From positions 1 through 64,000 of the forward strand of contig NZ_WRPP01000016.1 in the NCBI RefSeq assembly GCF_009760405.1: a stretch of 64,000 nt of DNA. The letters are read 5' to 3'. Source of the DNA: Nocardia terrae (GTDB taxonomy: Bacteria; Actinomycetota; Actinomycetes; Mycobacteriales; Mycobacteriaceae). The notes below the pieces were generated by a model, which was not told where the DNA came from, made no database searches, and saw nothing but the letters and a program-made list of their open reading frames with translations. Of this stretch, positions 42,645 through 51,092 are shown piece by piece. Position 1 is the first letter of the stretch. Every line of letters begins with the position of its first letter. Made by a program: the position numbers and the translations under genes.

Positions 42645-43919
42645 TCAGCGCCCCCGCCCGCCGCAGACCGCGTCCACCGACTCGGCCAGCAGCTCCAGGC
42701 CGTGATCCAGCTCGCTGTCGCTGATGGTCAGCGGCGGAAGCAGTTTCACCACCTCGTCCTCGGGCCCGGAGGTCTCGACCAGCAGTCCGCGCTGGAATGC
42801 GCTGGCGCACACCTTCTCCGCGGCCGAGGCGTCGTCGAACACCACGCCGTGCACGAGGCCGCGACCGCGGGTGGTGATGCCGTCGAACGCCGCGACCATG
42901 CCGGCCAGGGCGCGGTCGATGCGCTCGGCCTTGGCCCGGGTGGCGATCTCCAGGGCGTCGTCGGCCCAGTAATGTTCCAGCGCCGCACGGGCGGTCACGA
43001 AGGCCGGGTTGTTGCCGCGGAAGGTGCCGTTGTGCTCGCCCGGCTTCCACACATCCAGTTCCGGCTTGAACAGCACCAGCGCCATGGGCAGGCCGTAGCC
43101 GCCGATGGACTTGGACAGGGTGACGATATCCGGTGTGATACCGGCCATTTCGAAGGAGAAGAACGGTCCGGTGCGGCCGCAGCCCATCTGCACGTCGTCG
43201 ACGATCAGCAGAATCTCACGGGCGGCGCACAATCCGGCCAGCTTGCGCAGCCACTGCACGCCCGCGATGTTGACACCGCCCTCGCCCTGCACGGTTTCCA
43301 CGATCACCGCGGCGGGGCTGTCCAGGCCGGAGGAGGCGTCGTCGAGGACGCGTTCCATCCATTCGAACGAATCATCGTCGGGGCCGGACAGATAGCCGTC
43401 GAAGGGCATCGAAGTGGCGTGCTGCAGCGGGACACCCGCGCCCGCGCGCTTGGCGGCGTTGCCGGTGACCGACAGCGCGCCCAGCGTCATGCCGTGGAAA
43501 GCGTTGGTGAAGTTGAGGATTTCGGTGCGGCCGGTCACCTTGCGAGCCAGCTTGAGCGCCGCCTCCACCGCGTTCGCGCCGGTGGGGCCGGGGAACTGCA
43601 CCTTGTAGTCGAGGCCGCGGGGCCGCAGGATGCGGTCGCGCAGGGTTTCCAGCAGCTCACGCTTGGCGACTGTGGACATGTCCAGGCCGTGGGTGATTCC
43701 GTCACCGGCGATGTAGTCGAGCAGCGACTGCTTGAGGACGGGATTGTTGTGCCCGTAGTTGAGCGCTCCCGCCCCGGCGAAGAAGTCCAGGTATTCCCGG
43801 CCGGTCTCGTCGCGCAACCAGGCGCCGGAGGCGGTGTCGAAGACCGTCGGCCAAGAGCGGCAGTAGCCGCGGACATTCGATTCCAGGTCCGCGAAAACCG
43901 TCATGTCGGGCAGTGTCAT
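42645..43919 (-). CDS. ectB: Diaminobutyrate-2-oxoglutarate transaminase
   Basis: This 424-residue PLP-dependent class III aminotransferase makes L-2,4-diaminobutyrate from aspartate semialdehyde with glutamate. The PLP lysine is Lys270 in T-L-S-K-S-I-G-G, with D-D-V-Q-M-G-C-G-R-T before it. ATG 43919 overlaps the ectA stop by three bases and has AGGAGG 7 bases upstream, a better fit than ATG 43925, which lies one base after it. Confidence 0.95.
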   Translation of the reverse strand: MTLPDMTVFADLESNVRGYCRSWPTVFDTASGAWLRDETGREYLDFFAGAGALNYGHNNPVLKQSLLDYIAGDGITHGLDMSTVAKRELLETLRDRILRPRGLDYKVQFPGPTGANAVEAALKLARKVTGRTEILNFTNAFHGMTLGALSVTGNAAKRAGAGVPLQHATSMPFDGYLSGPDDDSFEWMERVLDDASSGLDSPAAVIVETVQGEGGVNIAGVQWLRKLAGLCAAREILLIVDDVQMGCGRTGPFFSFEMAGITPDIVTLSKSIGGYGLPMALVLFKPELDVWKPGEHNGTFRGNNPAFVTARAALEHYWADDALEIATRAKAERIDRALAGMVAAFDGITTRGRGLVHGVVFDDASAAEKVCASAFQRGLLVETSGPEDEVVKLLPPLTISDSELDHGLELLAESVDAVCGGRGR

Positions 43920-44452
43920 CGCCATTCCTCCTGAGGGGTGAGCGGTGCGATGCGATAGAGATCCTCGGGCTGATGCCCGCCGGGGAACTGATCCGCCGTG
44001 AACAGCGGGGTGCGGGTCAGGGCCGCGCCCCGCCGACGCGACAGCGAGGCGAACATGGCTACCGAGGCCGGATTGTCGGGGGAAATCGTGGTCTCGAGCT
44101 GCGTGACGCCCTGGGCCGCACAACTTTCCAGCAGCGCGTCGAGCATGTCGACGCCCAGGCCGTGCCCGCGATGCGGGTGATCGACCGCCACCTGCCAGAC
44201 GAACAGGGTCTGCGGCCGCGCGGGACGGGTGTAGCCGATGACGAAACCGGCTACCTCGCCGTCGATTTCGGCGACCATCGAGGTGTTCGGGAAGTCCCGG
44301 CACCACAGCAGGTAGGCGTAGCTGGAGTTGGTGTCGAGCACTCGGGAATCCTGGGCAATGCGCCACATCTGCGCGCCGTCGGCGAGCACCGGTTCCCGGA
44401 TCTCGATTGTTTGCTGGGATATCGCGTCAAATTTGCTGATTGGGATCTGCAT
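43916..44452 (-). CDS. ectA: Diaminobutyrate N-gamma-acetyltransferase
   Basis: This 178-residue GNAT acetyltransferase shows R-E-P-V-L-A-D-G-A-Q-M-W at the front, Y-A-Y-L-L-W-C-R-D-F as in all EctA, and the acetyl-CoA loop Q-V-A-V-D-H-P-H-R-G-H-G-L. It is first in ectABCD. The 105 bases before it separate it from the response regulator gene on the same strand; that stretch holds the operon promoter, but no SigF-type match was found there. Confidence 0.95.
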   Translation of the reverse strand: MQIPISKFDAISQQTIEIREPVLADGAQMWRIAQDSRVLDTNSSYAYLLWCRDFPNTSMVAEIDGEVAGFVIGYTRPARPQTLFVWQVAVDHPHRGHGLGVDMLDALLESCAAQGVTQLETTISPDNPASVAMFASLSRRRGAALTRTPLFTADQFPGGHQPEDLYRIAPLTPQEEWR

Positions 44453-44557
44453 GACCGCCTCAGCCTGACGATCGAACGTTGAGGTCTACCGTGCGAACTC
44501 ATTGCGATCTCATGACGATCCGATGACTCCGCAGGCGGGGAAAACCGTAAAGACCCG

Positions 44558-45283
44558 CTATTTCGGCATGTCGAGGCGGTATCCGAGGCCGCGGACCGTG
44601 ACCACGATGCGTGGATCCGACGAGTCGGACTCGATCTTCGTGCGCAGGCGGCGGATATGGACGTCGACCAGGCGTTCGTCACCGAAGAAGCCTTCGTCCC
44701 AGGCGCGTTCGAGCAACAGTGTGCGACTGAGCACACGGCCGGGGTTGGCCGCCAGTTCGCACAGCAGCCGAAACTCGGTGATGGTCAAGGGAATCTGCTC
44801 GTCGCCGCGGCGTACGACGCCGCCGTCCGGCGAAAGCACCAGCGGCGCATCATCATCGGCGTCGAGCACGATCTCGGCGGGCGGATCGGACATCGGATCG
44901 TCGGGCAGCGCGCCCAGGCGCGGCCGCCGGCGCAGCGCGCGCATGCGCGCGCTGATCTCCTTGATCTCGAACGGCTTCGTCACGAAATCATCGGCCCCGG
45001 CCTCCAGCGCGGCCACCACGTCGTGGGTGTCCTCGCTGGCGCTGACCACCATGATCGGTACCTCGTGGGCGCGCCGCACCTCACGAATACAGGTGAAGGC
45101 GTCCATTTCGCCGACCAGCATGTCCACGATCATGACGTCCGGCGCGCCATTGCTGCGCAACCGTTCCAGCGCCACTTCGGCGGCACCCGCTTCGGCGACC
45201 TCGTAGCCTTCCTGCTCCATCGCCAGCCGCAGGGTGTCACGGACCCGGAAGTCGTCCCCGACGATCATCAGGCTCGCACCCAT
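44558..45283 (-). CDS. OmpR-family response regulator, orphan
   Basis: This 241-residue regulator has a receiver domain with acidic pocket Asp10-Asp11, phospho-acceptor Asp54 (M-I-V-D-M), Ser81 and Lys103 (K-P-F), all present. The C-terminal winged helix has T-I-T-E-F-R-L-L near 165 and V-D-V-H-I-R-R-L-R-T-K near 208. No histidine kinase gene is next to it. It lies directly upstream of ectABCD on the same strand, with 105 bases between, and has its own SigF-type promoter, so it is a candidate osmotic regulator of the ectoine genes. Confidence 0.85.
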   Translation of the reverse strand: MGASLMIVGDDFRVRDTLRLAMEQEGYEVAEAGAAEVALERLRSNGAPDVMIVDMLVGEMDAFTCIREVRRAHEVPIMVVSASEDTHDVVAALEAGADDFVTKPFEIKEISARMRALRRRPRLGALPDDPMSDPPAEIVLDADDDAPLVLSPDGGVVRRGDEQIPLTITEFRLLCELAANPGRVLSRTLLLERAWDEGFFGDERLVDVHIRRLRTKIESDSSDPRIVVTVRGLGYRLDMPK

Positions 45284-45369
45284 ATCCCTAATCCTTTCGT
45301 CCGGAGGACACCCCGACGCGTCCAGCGGACAATCACCGGCGAACCGGTGATCGTGTTCGACAAGGTCGA

Positions 45370-45395
45370 ATACCCGAACCTTAGTTCAGCGAAAC
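45370..45395 (-). promoter_or_regulatory. SigF/SigB-type promoter for the response regulator
   Basis: On the minus strand this reads GTTT, 16 bases, GGGTAT, an exact consensus match. The predicted start of transcription is near 45363, giving a leader of about 80 bases. Confidence 0.65.
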
Positions 45396-45417
45396 ATCGG
45401 CAATTCTCAGGAGTGCG

Positions 45418-45431
45418 GTCGCATTTGCGAC
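45418..45431. promoter_or_regulatory. Short perfect palindrome upstream of the response regulator promoter
   Basis: GTCGCA-TT-TGCGAC lies 23 bases upstream of the -35 element of the SigF-type promoter. It could be an activator or repressor site. It is also close to the 3' end of the transpeptidase gene, but too short for a terminator. Confidence 0.35.
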
Positions 45432-45466
45432 AGTGTGAGAACAGGCACAGGCCCTCGAGCCGCTGA

Positions 45467-46162
45467 TCAGGGCATTCGGTTCTTTACGGCGATATCGATG
45501 ACCGGGCCGCGAGCCGGATCCAGCCAGCGCATCACCGCATCGAGTTGCCCGGCCGGAAGTGTGACGCAACCGGCCGTCGGATTGCCGTCGCCGACGTGCA
45601 GGAAGTACGCCGAACCCGCTCCGGAGACCACGGGACTGCGGTTGTAGTCGATGACCACGGCGTGATCGTAGGCGGGACCGGCCGCCCCGAGATCCTCACC
45701 GGCGGATTCGTCGAACGGGCAAGTGCCGGGCGCACAGCGGAAGTGGGTGTTGTAATACCGCGACTTCACATCCGACACCCACCAATCCGACTCGGTGACC
45801 CGGCGATACGGCAGGCGGGTGCCATTGTTCTCGCCGATACCGAATGCCTCTGTGAGCGGCCAGATTCCGGCCGGGGAGCGGGTGGCCGTCTCACTCGCGG
45901 GCCCGACGCCCTGCGCTCCGACCTCGGCCCGCAGCGGCCCGATCCGCCGAACCCATTGCGCGCCATCGCGATCCCACGCGGTCAGGGCGGCGGTCGTGGC
46001 GGTGGGCGAATCGGCGGTCACCGTGATGAGCTGCTCGGCCGGGCCGGAATAGGCCGGCTGCTCCTGCTCCTGCGGCTCGGCGGGCCTGTGCGCGCAACCG
46101 ACCGCGGCGGCGAGAACGACTGCGGCCGTGACTGCGGGAACCACGCGGCGAATGCTGGGCAT
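45467..46162 (-). CDS. L,D-transpeptidase (YkuD-like) lipoprotein
   Basis: This 231-residue lipoprotein has a lipobox A-V-G-C with Cys23. The catalytic domain ends in H-V-G-D-G-N-P-T-A-G-C-V-T-L with His189 and nucleophile Cys199, the YkuD signature H-x(n)-S/T-x-G-C. It would cross-link peptidoglycan or attach proteins to it. The middle segment F-R-C-A-P-G-T-C-P-F holds a likely disulfide. Members of this form are often annotated L,D-transpeptidase family protein without proven activity. Confidence 0.8.
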   Translation of the reverse strand: MPSIRRVVPAVTAAVVLAAAVGCAHRPAEPQEQEQPAYSGPAEQLITVTADSPTATTAALTAWDRDGAQWVRRIGPLRAEVGAQGVGPASETATRSPAGIWPLTEAFGIGENNGTRLPYRRVTESDWWVSDVKSRYYNTHFRCAPGTCPFDESAGEDLGAAGPAYDHAVVIDYNRSPVVSGAGSAYFLHVGDGNPTAGCVTLPAGQLDAVMRWLDPARGPVIDIAVKNRMP

Positions 46163-46207
46163 AGTGCCTGCCAGTGTGCCCTACTCCCCCGATAAGCTCT
46201 GGTCCTT

Positions 46208-46759
46208 ATGGCCCTGAACTCGACCATCCACACCGTCACCGTCCATCTGGCGGATGTGGACCGCAGCGTCTACGAGGAACTCGAGCTCCGGGTCGCGCGC
46301 CATCCCTCCGAGAGCGCCGAATACATGCTCACCCGCCTGCTGGCCTACTGCCTGGAGTACGAGGAGGGCATCACCTTCAGCGACGGCGGCGTCTCCTCCA
46401 CCGACGAACCCCCGGTCCTCGTTCGCGACCTCACCGGTCGACTCACGACCTGGATCGATGTGGGCGCCCCCGACGCCGACCGAATCCACCGCGCCAGCAA
46501 ACTCGCCGACCGCGTCGCCATCTACACCCACCGCGATCCCGCAAAGGTCCTCGCCGCTCTCCCCGCGAAACGCATCCACCGTGCGGAGGACATCCCGGTC
46601 TACTCCTTCGACCGCACCTTCATCGACTCCGCCGCCGGTCTGTTCGACCGCCGCAATGTCCTCACGGTCTCCGTCACCGACCGGCATCTGTTCCTGGATC
46701 TCAACGGGACCTCGTTGTCCGTGGCCGTCGAAGAGCACCGGCTCGACGGGCAGAGTTGA
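46208..46759 (+). CDS. YaeQ family protein
   Basis: This 183-residue YaeQ protein has the family's opening A-L-N-S-T-I-H-T-V-T-V-H-L-A-D-V-D-R, E-Y-M-L-T-R-L-L-A-Y-C-L near 38, and I-D-V-G-A-P-D-A-D-R-I-H near 82. The fold resembles PD-(D/E)XK nucleases, but the biological role is unsettled. It converges with the HxlR gene (4-base gap). Confidence 0.85.
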   Translation: MALNSTIHTVTVHLADVDRSVYEELELRVARHPSESAEYMLTRLLAYCLEYEEGITFSDGGVSSTDEPPVLVRDLTGRLTTWIDVGAPDADRIHRASKLADRVAIYTHRDPAKVLAALPAKRIHRAEDIPVYSFDRTFIDSAAGLFDRRNVLTVSVTDRHLFLDLNGTSLSVAVEEHRLDGQS

Positions 46760-46763
46760 GCTC

Positions 46764-47261
46764 TCAGTCGTCGAAACGGCCTGTCGCCAGGGCGGATTCG
46801 CGGAGACGGGGCGGGAAGCCGGGGCCCAGGCGGGCCGAGATGTCCTCGTGGCGGAGGGGTTCTCGGCAGTGGGAGCAGACGACTTCGGCGTGGGTGTCGT
46901 GGTCGCAGGTGGTGTGGTGGAGGGTTATCGGCTCGCCGGATTCGGGGGCCAAGTAGCGGTCACCCCAGGCCATCATGGCCGCGATGACCGGGAAGAAGTC
47001 TCGGCCCTGGTCGGTGAGTAGGTATTCGTGGCGAACCGGGCGGTCCTGGTAGGGGTGTTTGATCAGGAGGCCCGCTTCCACCAGGCGGGTGAGGCGTTGG
47101 GTGAGGATGTTGCGGCTCAGGCCCAGGGTGGATTCGAAATCGTCGAAACGCTTTGCGCCGTAGAAAGCTTCGCGCAGGATCAACGGCGTCCACCAGTCGC
47201 CCAGCAGGTCTACGGTGCGGGCGACGGTGCACGGCCAGTTCGCGAAACTCGTTCGTTTCAT
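46764..47261 (-). CDS. HxlR family transcriptional regulator
   Basis: This 165-residue winged-helix regulator has the HxlR signature C-T-V-A-R-T-V-D-L-L-G-D-W-W-T-P-L-I-L-R-E near residues 11-31 with the conserved first Cys, then F-x-x-x-L-G-L-S-R-N-I-L-T-Q-R-L. The C-terminal part holds C-D-H-D-T-H-A-E-V-V-C-S-H-C, a possible metal-binding set. The start overlaps the stop of the molybdopterin oxidoreductase gene by four bases, so it is made together with that enzyme. Confidence 0.85.
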   Translation of the reverse strand: MKRTSFANWPCTVARTVDLLGDWWTPLILREAFYGAKRFDDFESTLGLSRNILTQRLTRLVEAGLLIKHPYQDRPVRHEYLLTDQGRDFFPVIAAMMAWGDRYLAPESGEPITLHHTTCDHDTHAEVVCSHCREPLRHEDISARLGPGFPPRLRESALATGRFDD

Positions 47262-49507
47262 GCGGTCACGGTATCCAGGCGGGCGGGGACGTACTTGTGC
47301 CAGGGGGTTCCGACCCATTCGTCGCGGGCGTCGAAGGAGGTCAGTTCGTTGGGGGCGGTGCCGGTGGTGACGGGGGTGCCGTCCGGGTCGGCGACGGCGA
47401 GCCCGAAGCCGTTCGGGAGCGACAGGTGGCCGGGGCGCATGCGGTCGGTGGGTTCGACGGGGACCTGGGCGGTGCCGCGTCGGGTGGTGACGCGGACCAG
47501 ATCGCCCGCGGTCACGCCGAGGCGGTCCGCGTCGGTGGTACTGATGCGCAGGGTGCCCGCCGCATCGCGCTTGCGCCACGCCGGATCCCGGAAGATGGTG
47601 TTGGCGGTGAAAGCGCGGCGTTCGCCCGCGGACAGGATGAACGGGAACTCCCCGGTGTCCTCGGGCGCGTCGGGGAGGGTGGCGACCACGTCCAGGAGCT
47701 CGGGGATCTCCAGGCGGAGTACGTTGCCGCGCACGCGGTTCCAGGTCTCGGCGTAGTCGTCCTCGGAGATGACGACGCCGTGCTTGCCGTTGAGTATCGC
47801 CTCGAACAGCCGCTCACCGGCCTCCAAACCCGTTCCGTACCCGGCGCGTTCGACGCTGGCCGGGAACTTGCGCACCATGTTGTAGGCCGCCGCCCACAGC
47901 AGCGCCGCCGACGCCGCACCCTCGGGCAGGGTCTCGCCCAGCGTGCGGTACAGCAGGACGGGAGCCAACTTCGAACGGGCCGGATCACCGAGGACACCCA
48001 GGAACGCCATGGCGAACGCCTCGCGGCCCTGCGCGAGCGCGGCCCGCAACGGCGCGTAGTCGGCCTCGCCGACCACGCCCGCGGCCTCCGCCAGCCGGGC
48101 GTGGATCTCCGGCTCGGGCAGCACGCCTTCCGGCGCGGGCAGCACCGGGTGGCGCAGGTGGAAGATGTTGCGCGGGAAGTCGAAATTGAAGAATGTGGCC
48201 TCGTACTTCTCGAACTGGGTGGGTGCGGGCAGCACGTAATCGGCCAGGCGGGCGGTCTCGGTCATGGCGACGTCGATGACGACCACCAACTCCAGGGACT
48301 CCAGAGCCTCGCGCATGCGGGCCGAATCGGCCAGGGAGTGCGCGGGATTCGAGCTCTCGATGAACATCGCCCGGTAGCGGTCGGGGTGGTCGGTGAGGAT
48401 TTCCTCGCTGATCACATTGCACGGCACCAGGCCGCTCACGATCTGCGCGCCCGCCACCGGGCTCTTGGGGCCCTCCCCGGCCGGATGCCCGCGGTCGTGG
48501 CCGATATTGGTCAGGCCGGTGAAAGCGTATTGGGTGCCGGGCTTTCCGACATTGCCGGTGAGGATCCAGACCAGCTTCTCGACATAGCTGACCACGGTCG
48601 AATACCGGTTCATCTGGACGCCGAGGTCCTCGAGCGCGGCCACCGATTCGGCGCCGGCCAGGCGGTGGGTGGCGGCGGTGACCAGGTCCAGGTCGACATC
48701 GGCGATGGCGCAATACTTTTCGATCGGCACCGACCGCAGTACCGGAAGCACGGCGTCGAGGCCGGTGGTGTGCTCGGCCAGCCACTCGTGGTCGATCAGG
48801 TTGTCGCGCACCAGGATCGCGGCCATCGCCGACAGCAGGTACACGTCGGTGCCGGGGCGCAGCTGCAGATGGAAGTCGGCGAGTTCGGCGGTCTCGGTGC
48901 GGACCGGGTCGAGCACGATCATCGAGCGCGCCGGGTCCTTGGCGATCTCCTTCAGGACCGTGCGGGCGCGCGGAAAGCCGTGCGACTGGTACGGATTCTT
49001 GCCGATGAAGAACGCCACCTCGGCGTGCTCCACATCGGCGCGCATGGGGTGGCCCGCCATGCGCGCGCCGACCCAGAAGTCACCGGTCTTCTCCTGCGCC
49101 AGCGCGCTCGACCGGTACTTGATGCCGTAGGCGGCCATGGTCGCCGGGGCGTACGCGCCACCCAGGTGATTGCCCTGCCCGCCGCCGCCGTAGTAGAAGA
49201 TCGATTCACCGCCGAAGTGATGCTTGACCTCCAGCAGCCGGGCCGACACCTCGGAAATCGCGGTGTCCCAATCGATTTCCTCGAAGCCGCCATCCGGGCG
49301 CCGCCGCAGCGGCGAGGTCAGCCGGCCGGTGCGGCCGTTCTGGTACCGGTCCAGCTGCAGCGCCTTGTTGCAGGTGTAGCCCTCGGAGGCCGGGTGCAGC
49401 TTGTCGCCGCGGATCTTCTCGAAGGACCGGCCGTCCGGCCCGAGCAGCACCTGGATGCCGCAATTGCACTCACACAGGATGCACGCCGTGGGCTGCCACT
49501 CCGTCAT
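47258..49507 (-). CDS. Molybdopterin-dependent oxidoreductase with an N-terminal 4Fe-4S site
   Basis: This 749-residue protein of the formate dehydrogenase/nitrate reductase superfamily has Cys9-x2-Cys12-x3-Cys16 and Cys46 for one [4Fe-4S] cluster. The bis-MGD domains run across residues 55-600, and the C-terminal molydop-binding domain (about 625-735) has L-S-A-G-E-R-R-A-F-T-A-N-T. No Tat signal is present, so it is cytosolic. The metal-ligand residue could not be assigned by eye, so formate, nitrate and other substrates stay open. No electron-transfer subunit is adjacent. It is coupled to an HxlR regulator. Confidence 0.82.
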   Translation of the reverse strand: MTEWQPTACILCECNCGIQVLLGPDGRSFEKIRGDKLHPASEGYTCNKALQLDRYQNGRTGRLTSPLRRRPDGGFEEIDWDTAISEVSARLLEVKHHFGGESIFYYGGGGQGNHLGGAYAPATMAAYGIKYRSSALAQEKTGDFWVGARMAGHPMRADVEHAEVAFFIGKNPYQSHGFPRARTVLKEIAKDPARSMIVLDPVRTETAELADFHLQLRPGTDVYLLSAMAAILVRDNLIDHEWLAEHTTGLDAVLPVLRSVPIEKYCAIADVDLDLVTAATHRLAGAESVAALEDLGVQMNRYSTVVSYVEKLVWILTGNVGKPGTQYAFTGLTNIGHDRGHPAGEGPKSPVAGAQIVSGLVPCNVISEEILTDHPDRYRAMFIESSNPAHSLADSARMREALESLELVVVIDVAMTETARLADYVLPAPTQFEKYEATFFNFDFPRNIFHLRHPVLPAPEGVLPEPEIHARLAEAAGVVGEADYAPLRAALAQGREAFAMAFLGVLGDPARSKLAPVLLYRTLGETLPEGAASAALLWAAAYNMVRKFPASVERAGYGTGLEAGERLFEAILNGKHGVVISEDDYAETWNRVRGNVLRLEIPELLDVVATLPDAPEDTGEFPFILSAGERRAFTANTIFRDPAWRKRDAAGTLRISTTDADRLGVTAGDLVRVTTRRGTAQVPVEPTDRMRPGHLSLPNGFGLAVADPDGTPVTTGTAPNELTSFDARDEWVGTPWHKYVPARLDTVTA

Positions 49508-49547
49508 GTGAGGAGCGTAACCCCAGTCAGTTCACTAGCGCTACCCA

Positions 49548-50192
49548 CTAGAGGTCTTCGACCACGATTCCGAACGCGGCGGCGAAGACGGGGGCCAGTT
49601 CCAGCAGCTGCAGATTGGTGATGGTCGCCCCGGTGAGCGACTCGACGCCGCCCGCGATCCCGATCGAACGGGCCTGGCGCAGATCCACATTCTTCAATTT
49701 GGCATTGCGCAGGTTCAGCCCGCTGATCTCCGAGCCCGGGAAGGTCACGCCGGTCAGCTTGGCGTCCATGATGTCGACATCGCGCAGCACGCAATCCACG
49801 AACGAGACGTCGATGAGCGTGGCGCCGCGCAGGTTCACCGAATCGAACTTGCAGTTGTGGAAGCTCACCCGCCGCAGCGTCGACCCGAACGCCTCCACCC
49901 CCGACAGCGCCGCGAGCACGAATTCCGCATCCATCCAATTGGTTTCGGACAGATCGGTGCGAATCCACCGCGTGCTCCGCAACCAGACATCGGTGAACCG
50001 CGAATAGCGGAACATGCCACCGGTCACCGTGCTGGCGGTGACGGCACACTCGCTGAACGTCACACCCCGCACCTGCGGGTCCTCGAGCGACAGACCGTCG
50101 AAGTGGGCACAGTCGTAGGCGCCCTCCTCCCCCAGCGAGTCGCGCACTTCCAGGAAACGTGCGAACGGCAGGTCGGCCAGCTCTCGTGACAT
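49548..50192 (-). CDS. Pentapeptide-repeat protein
   Basis: This 214-residue protein has a central region (about 60-185) built of A(D/N)LXX-type five-residue units such as V-N-L-R-G, A-T-L-I-D, V-D-I-M-D, A-K-L-T-G and L-N-L-R-N, giving a right-handed beta-helix. Some relatives shield DNA gyrase from quinolones, but most have unknown roles. The ATG at 50192 has GAGGATC 7 bases upstream. The longer frame to 50447 is an upstream extension without such a site. Confidence 0.78.
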   Translation of the reverse strand: MSRELADLPFARFLEVRDSLGEEGAYDCAHFDGLSLEDPQVRGVTFSECAVTASTVTGGMFRYSRFTDVWLRSTRWIRTDLSETNWMDAEFVLAALSGVEAFGSTLRRVSFHNCKFDSVNLRGATLIDVSFVDCVLRDVDIMDAKLTGVTFPGSEISGLNLRNAKLKNVDLRQARSIGIAGGVESLTGATITNLQLLELAPVFAAAFGIVVEDL

Positions 50193-50528
50193 GAAGATCC
50201 TCACCTCGTCGGGACACCGTGCGACCGCCGAACGCCCCGGCGGCCCACCCGACGCTAGCCCCGCGCCCCGACAGGCCCGCCGCCAGTGCGCCCTCACCCA
50301 GCCCAGCCCCGACTCACTTCGAAGGCCCGGCCGATCCACGCGAGCCGACACCGACAACCCGCCCGACGAGCACCGGCGGCGAGCATGCGGCGGCCCATCC
50401 GGCGGGCGGCGACGAATTGCGACACCGCTCCCAGGAATGGCCACCATGCCTCGAACCCGGCGCAGCCCGACCGGCCGCGCTCTCCATCCGGCGAGGCGAC
50501 TCGGATCGCAGGAGGAGCCAGATCTCGG
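50193..50528. other. Gene-free stretch
   Basis: This stretch lies between the pentapeptide gene and the MarR gene, both on the minus strand. It is very G/C-rich, and frames on either strand lack protein-like sequence or ribosome sites. It holds the promoter of the pentapeptide gene. No repeat or RNA structure was recognised. Confidence 0.5.
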
Positions 50529-51008
50529 TCAGTGCTTGTCAGCCGGTGCGGGAATGTCGGCTGCCAGCGTCGCCAGGAGGTCGCGGAGGGTGTGGCGCTG
50601 CGCAGGCGAGAGGGCGGCGAAGATCTCCTCCGCGGCGTCGCGGCGCGCCTCGGACATGCGGGCCAGCGCGGCGCGACCGGCGGCGGTCGGGGTCACCAGG
50701 GTCGCCCGGCGGTTGGCCGGATCCGGTTCGCGGGTAACCAGATCCGCCGCGACCAAGGCGTCGACCACCGTCGTGGCCGATCGCGGCACGATCCCGAGAT
50801 GGTCCGCCAGGACGGACATGCGCAGGGGTTGGTCGCCGTGTTCGTCGGCGCGTCCGACGATGCGCAGGGCGCGGGACTGGGCCGGGGTGAGGCCGAGGGG
50901 CGAGAGGCGAGCGGCCTGGGTGCGGCGCAGGCGCTTGGTGGTGCGGAAGAAGAGTTCGATGAGGTCGTCGTCCGCGGCGGCGGGCTCGGCTCCGGGGCTG
51001 GTCGACAT
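50529..51008 (-). CDS. MarR family transcriptional regulator
   Basis: This 159-residue winged-helix repressor has L-T-P-A-Q-S-R-A-L-R-I near 40, recognition helix L-G-I-V-P-R-S-A-T-T-V-V-D-A-L near 72, and wing D-P-A-N-R-R-A-T-L-V near 97. It is divergent from an ABC exporter gene. A dyad between the starts is its likely operator, so the exporter would be induced by a drug-like ligand. Confidence 0.85.
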   Translation of the reverse strand: MSTSPGAEPAAADDDLIELFFRTTKRLRRTQAARLSPLGLTPAQSRALRIVGRADEHGDQPLRMSVLADHLGIVPRSATTVVDALVAADLVTREPDPANRRATLVTPTAAGRAALARMSEARRDAAEEIFAALSPAQRHTLRDLLATLAADIPAPADKH

Positions 51009-51021
51009 GATTCAGAGCATA

Positions 51022-51049
51022 ACTCATTGTCCTCGGAACAATTATGAGT
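51022..51049. promoter_or_regulatory. Dyad between MarR and exporter genes, likely MarR operator
   Basis: The outer arms ACTCAT and ATGAGT enclose inner arms ATTGT (51026-51030) and ACAAT (51038-51042). It lies 14 bases before the MarR start and 44 before the exporter start, and is A/T-rich like typical MarR sites. Confidence 0.55.
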
Positions 51050-51092
51050 CAGACTCAGTTACAGCGCGTGACTCCGTTGGAAAGGAGGCGCT

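Noticed and set aside
47153..49621. Open frame of about 820 codons opposite the molybdopterin oxidoreductase
   Set aside because: It is an antisense shadow; the Fe-S motif and domain order support the minus-strand gene.
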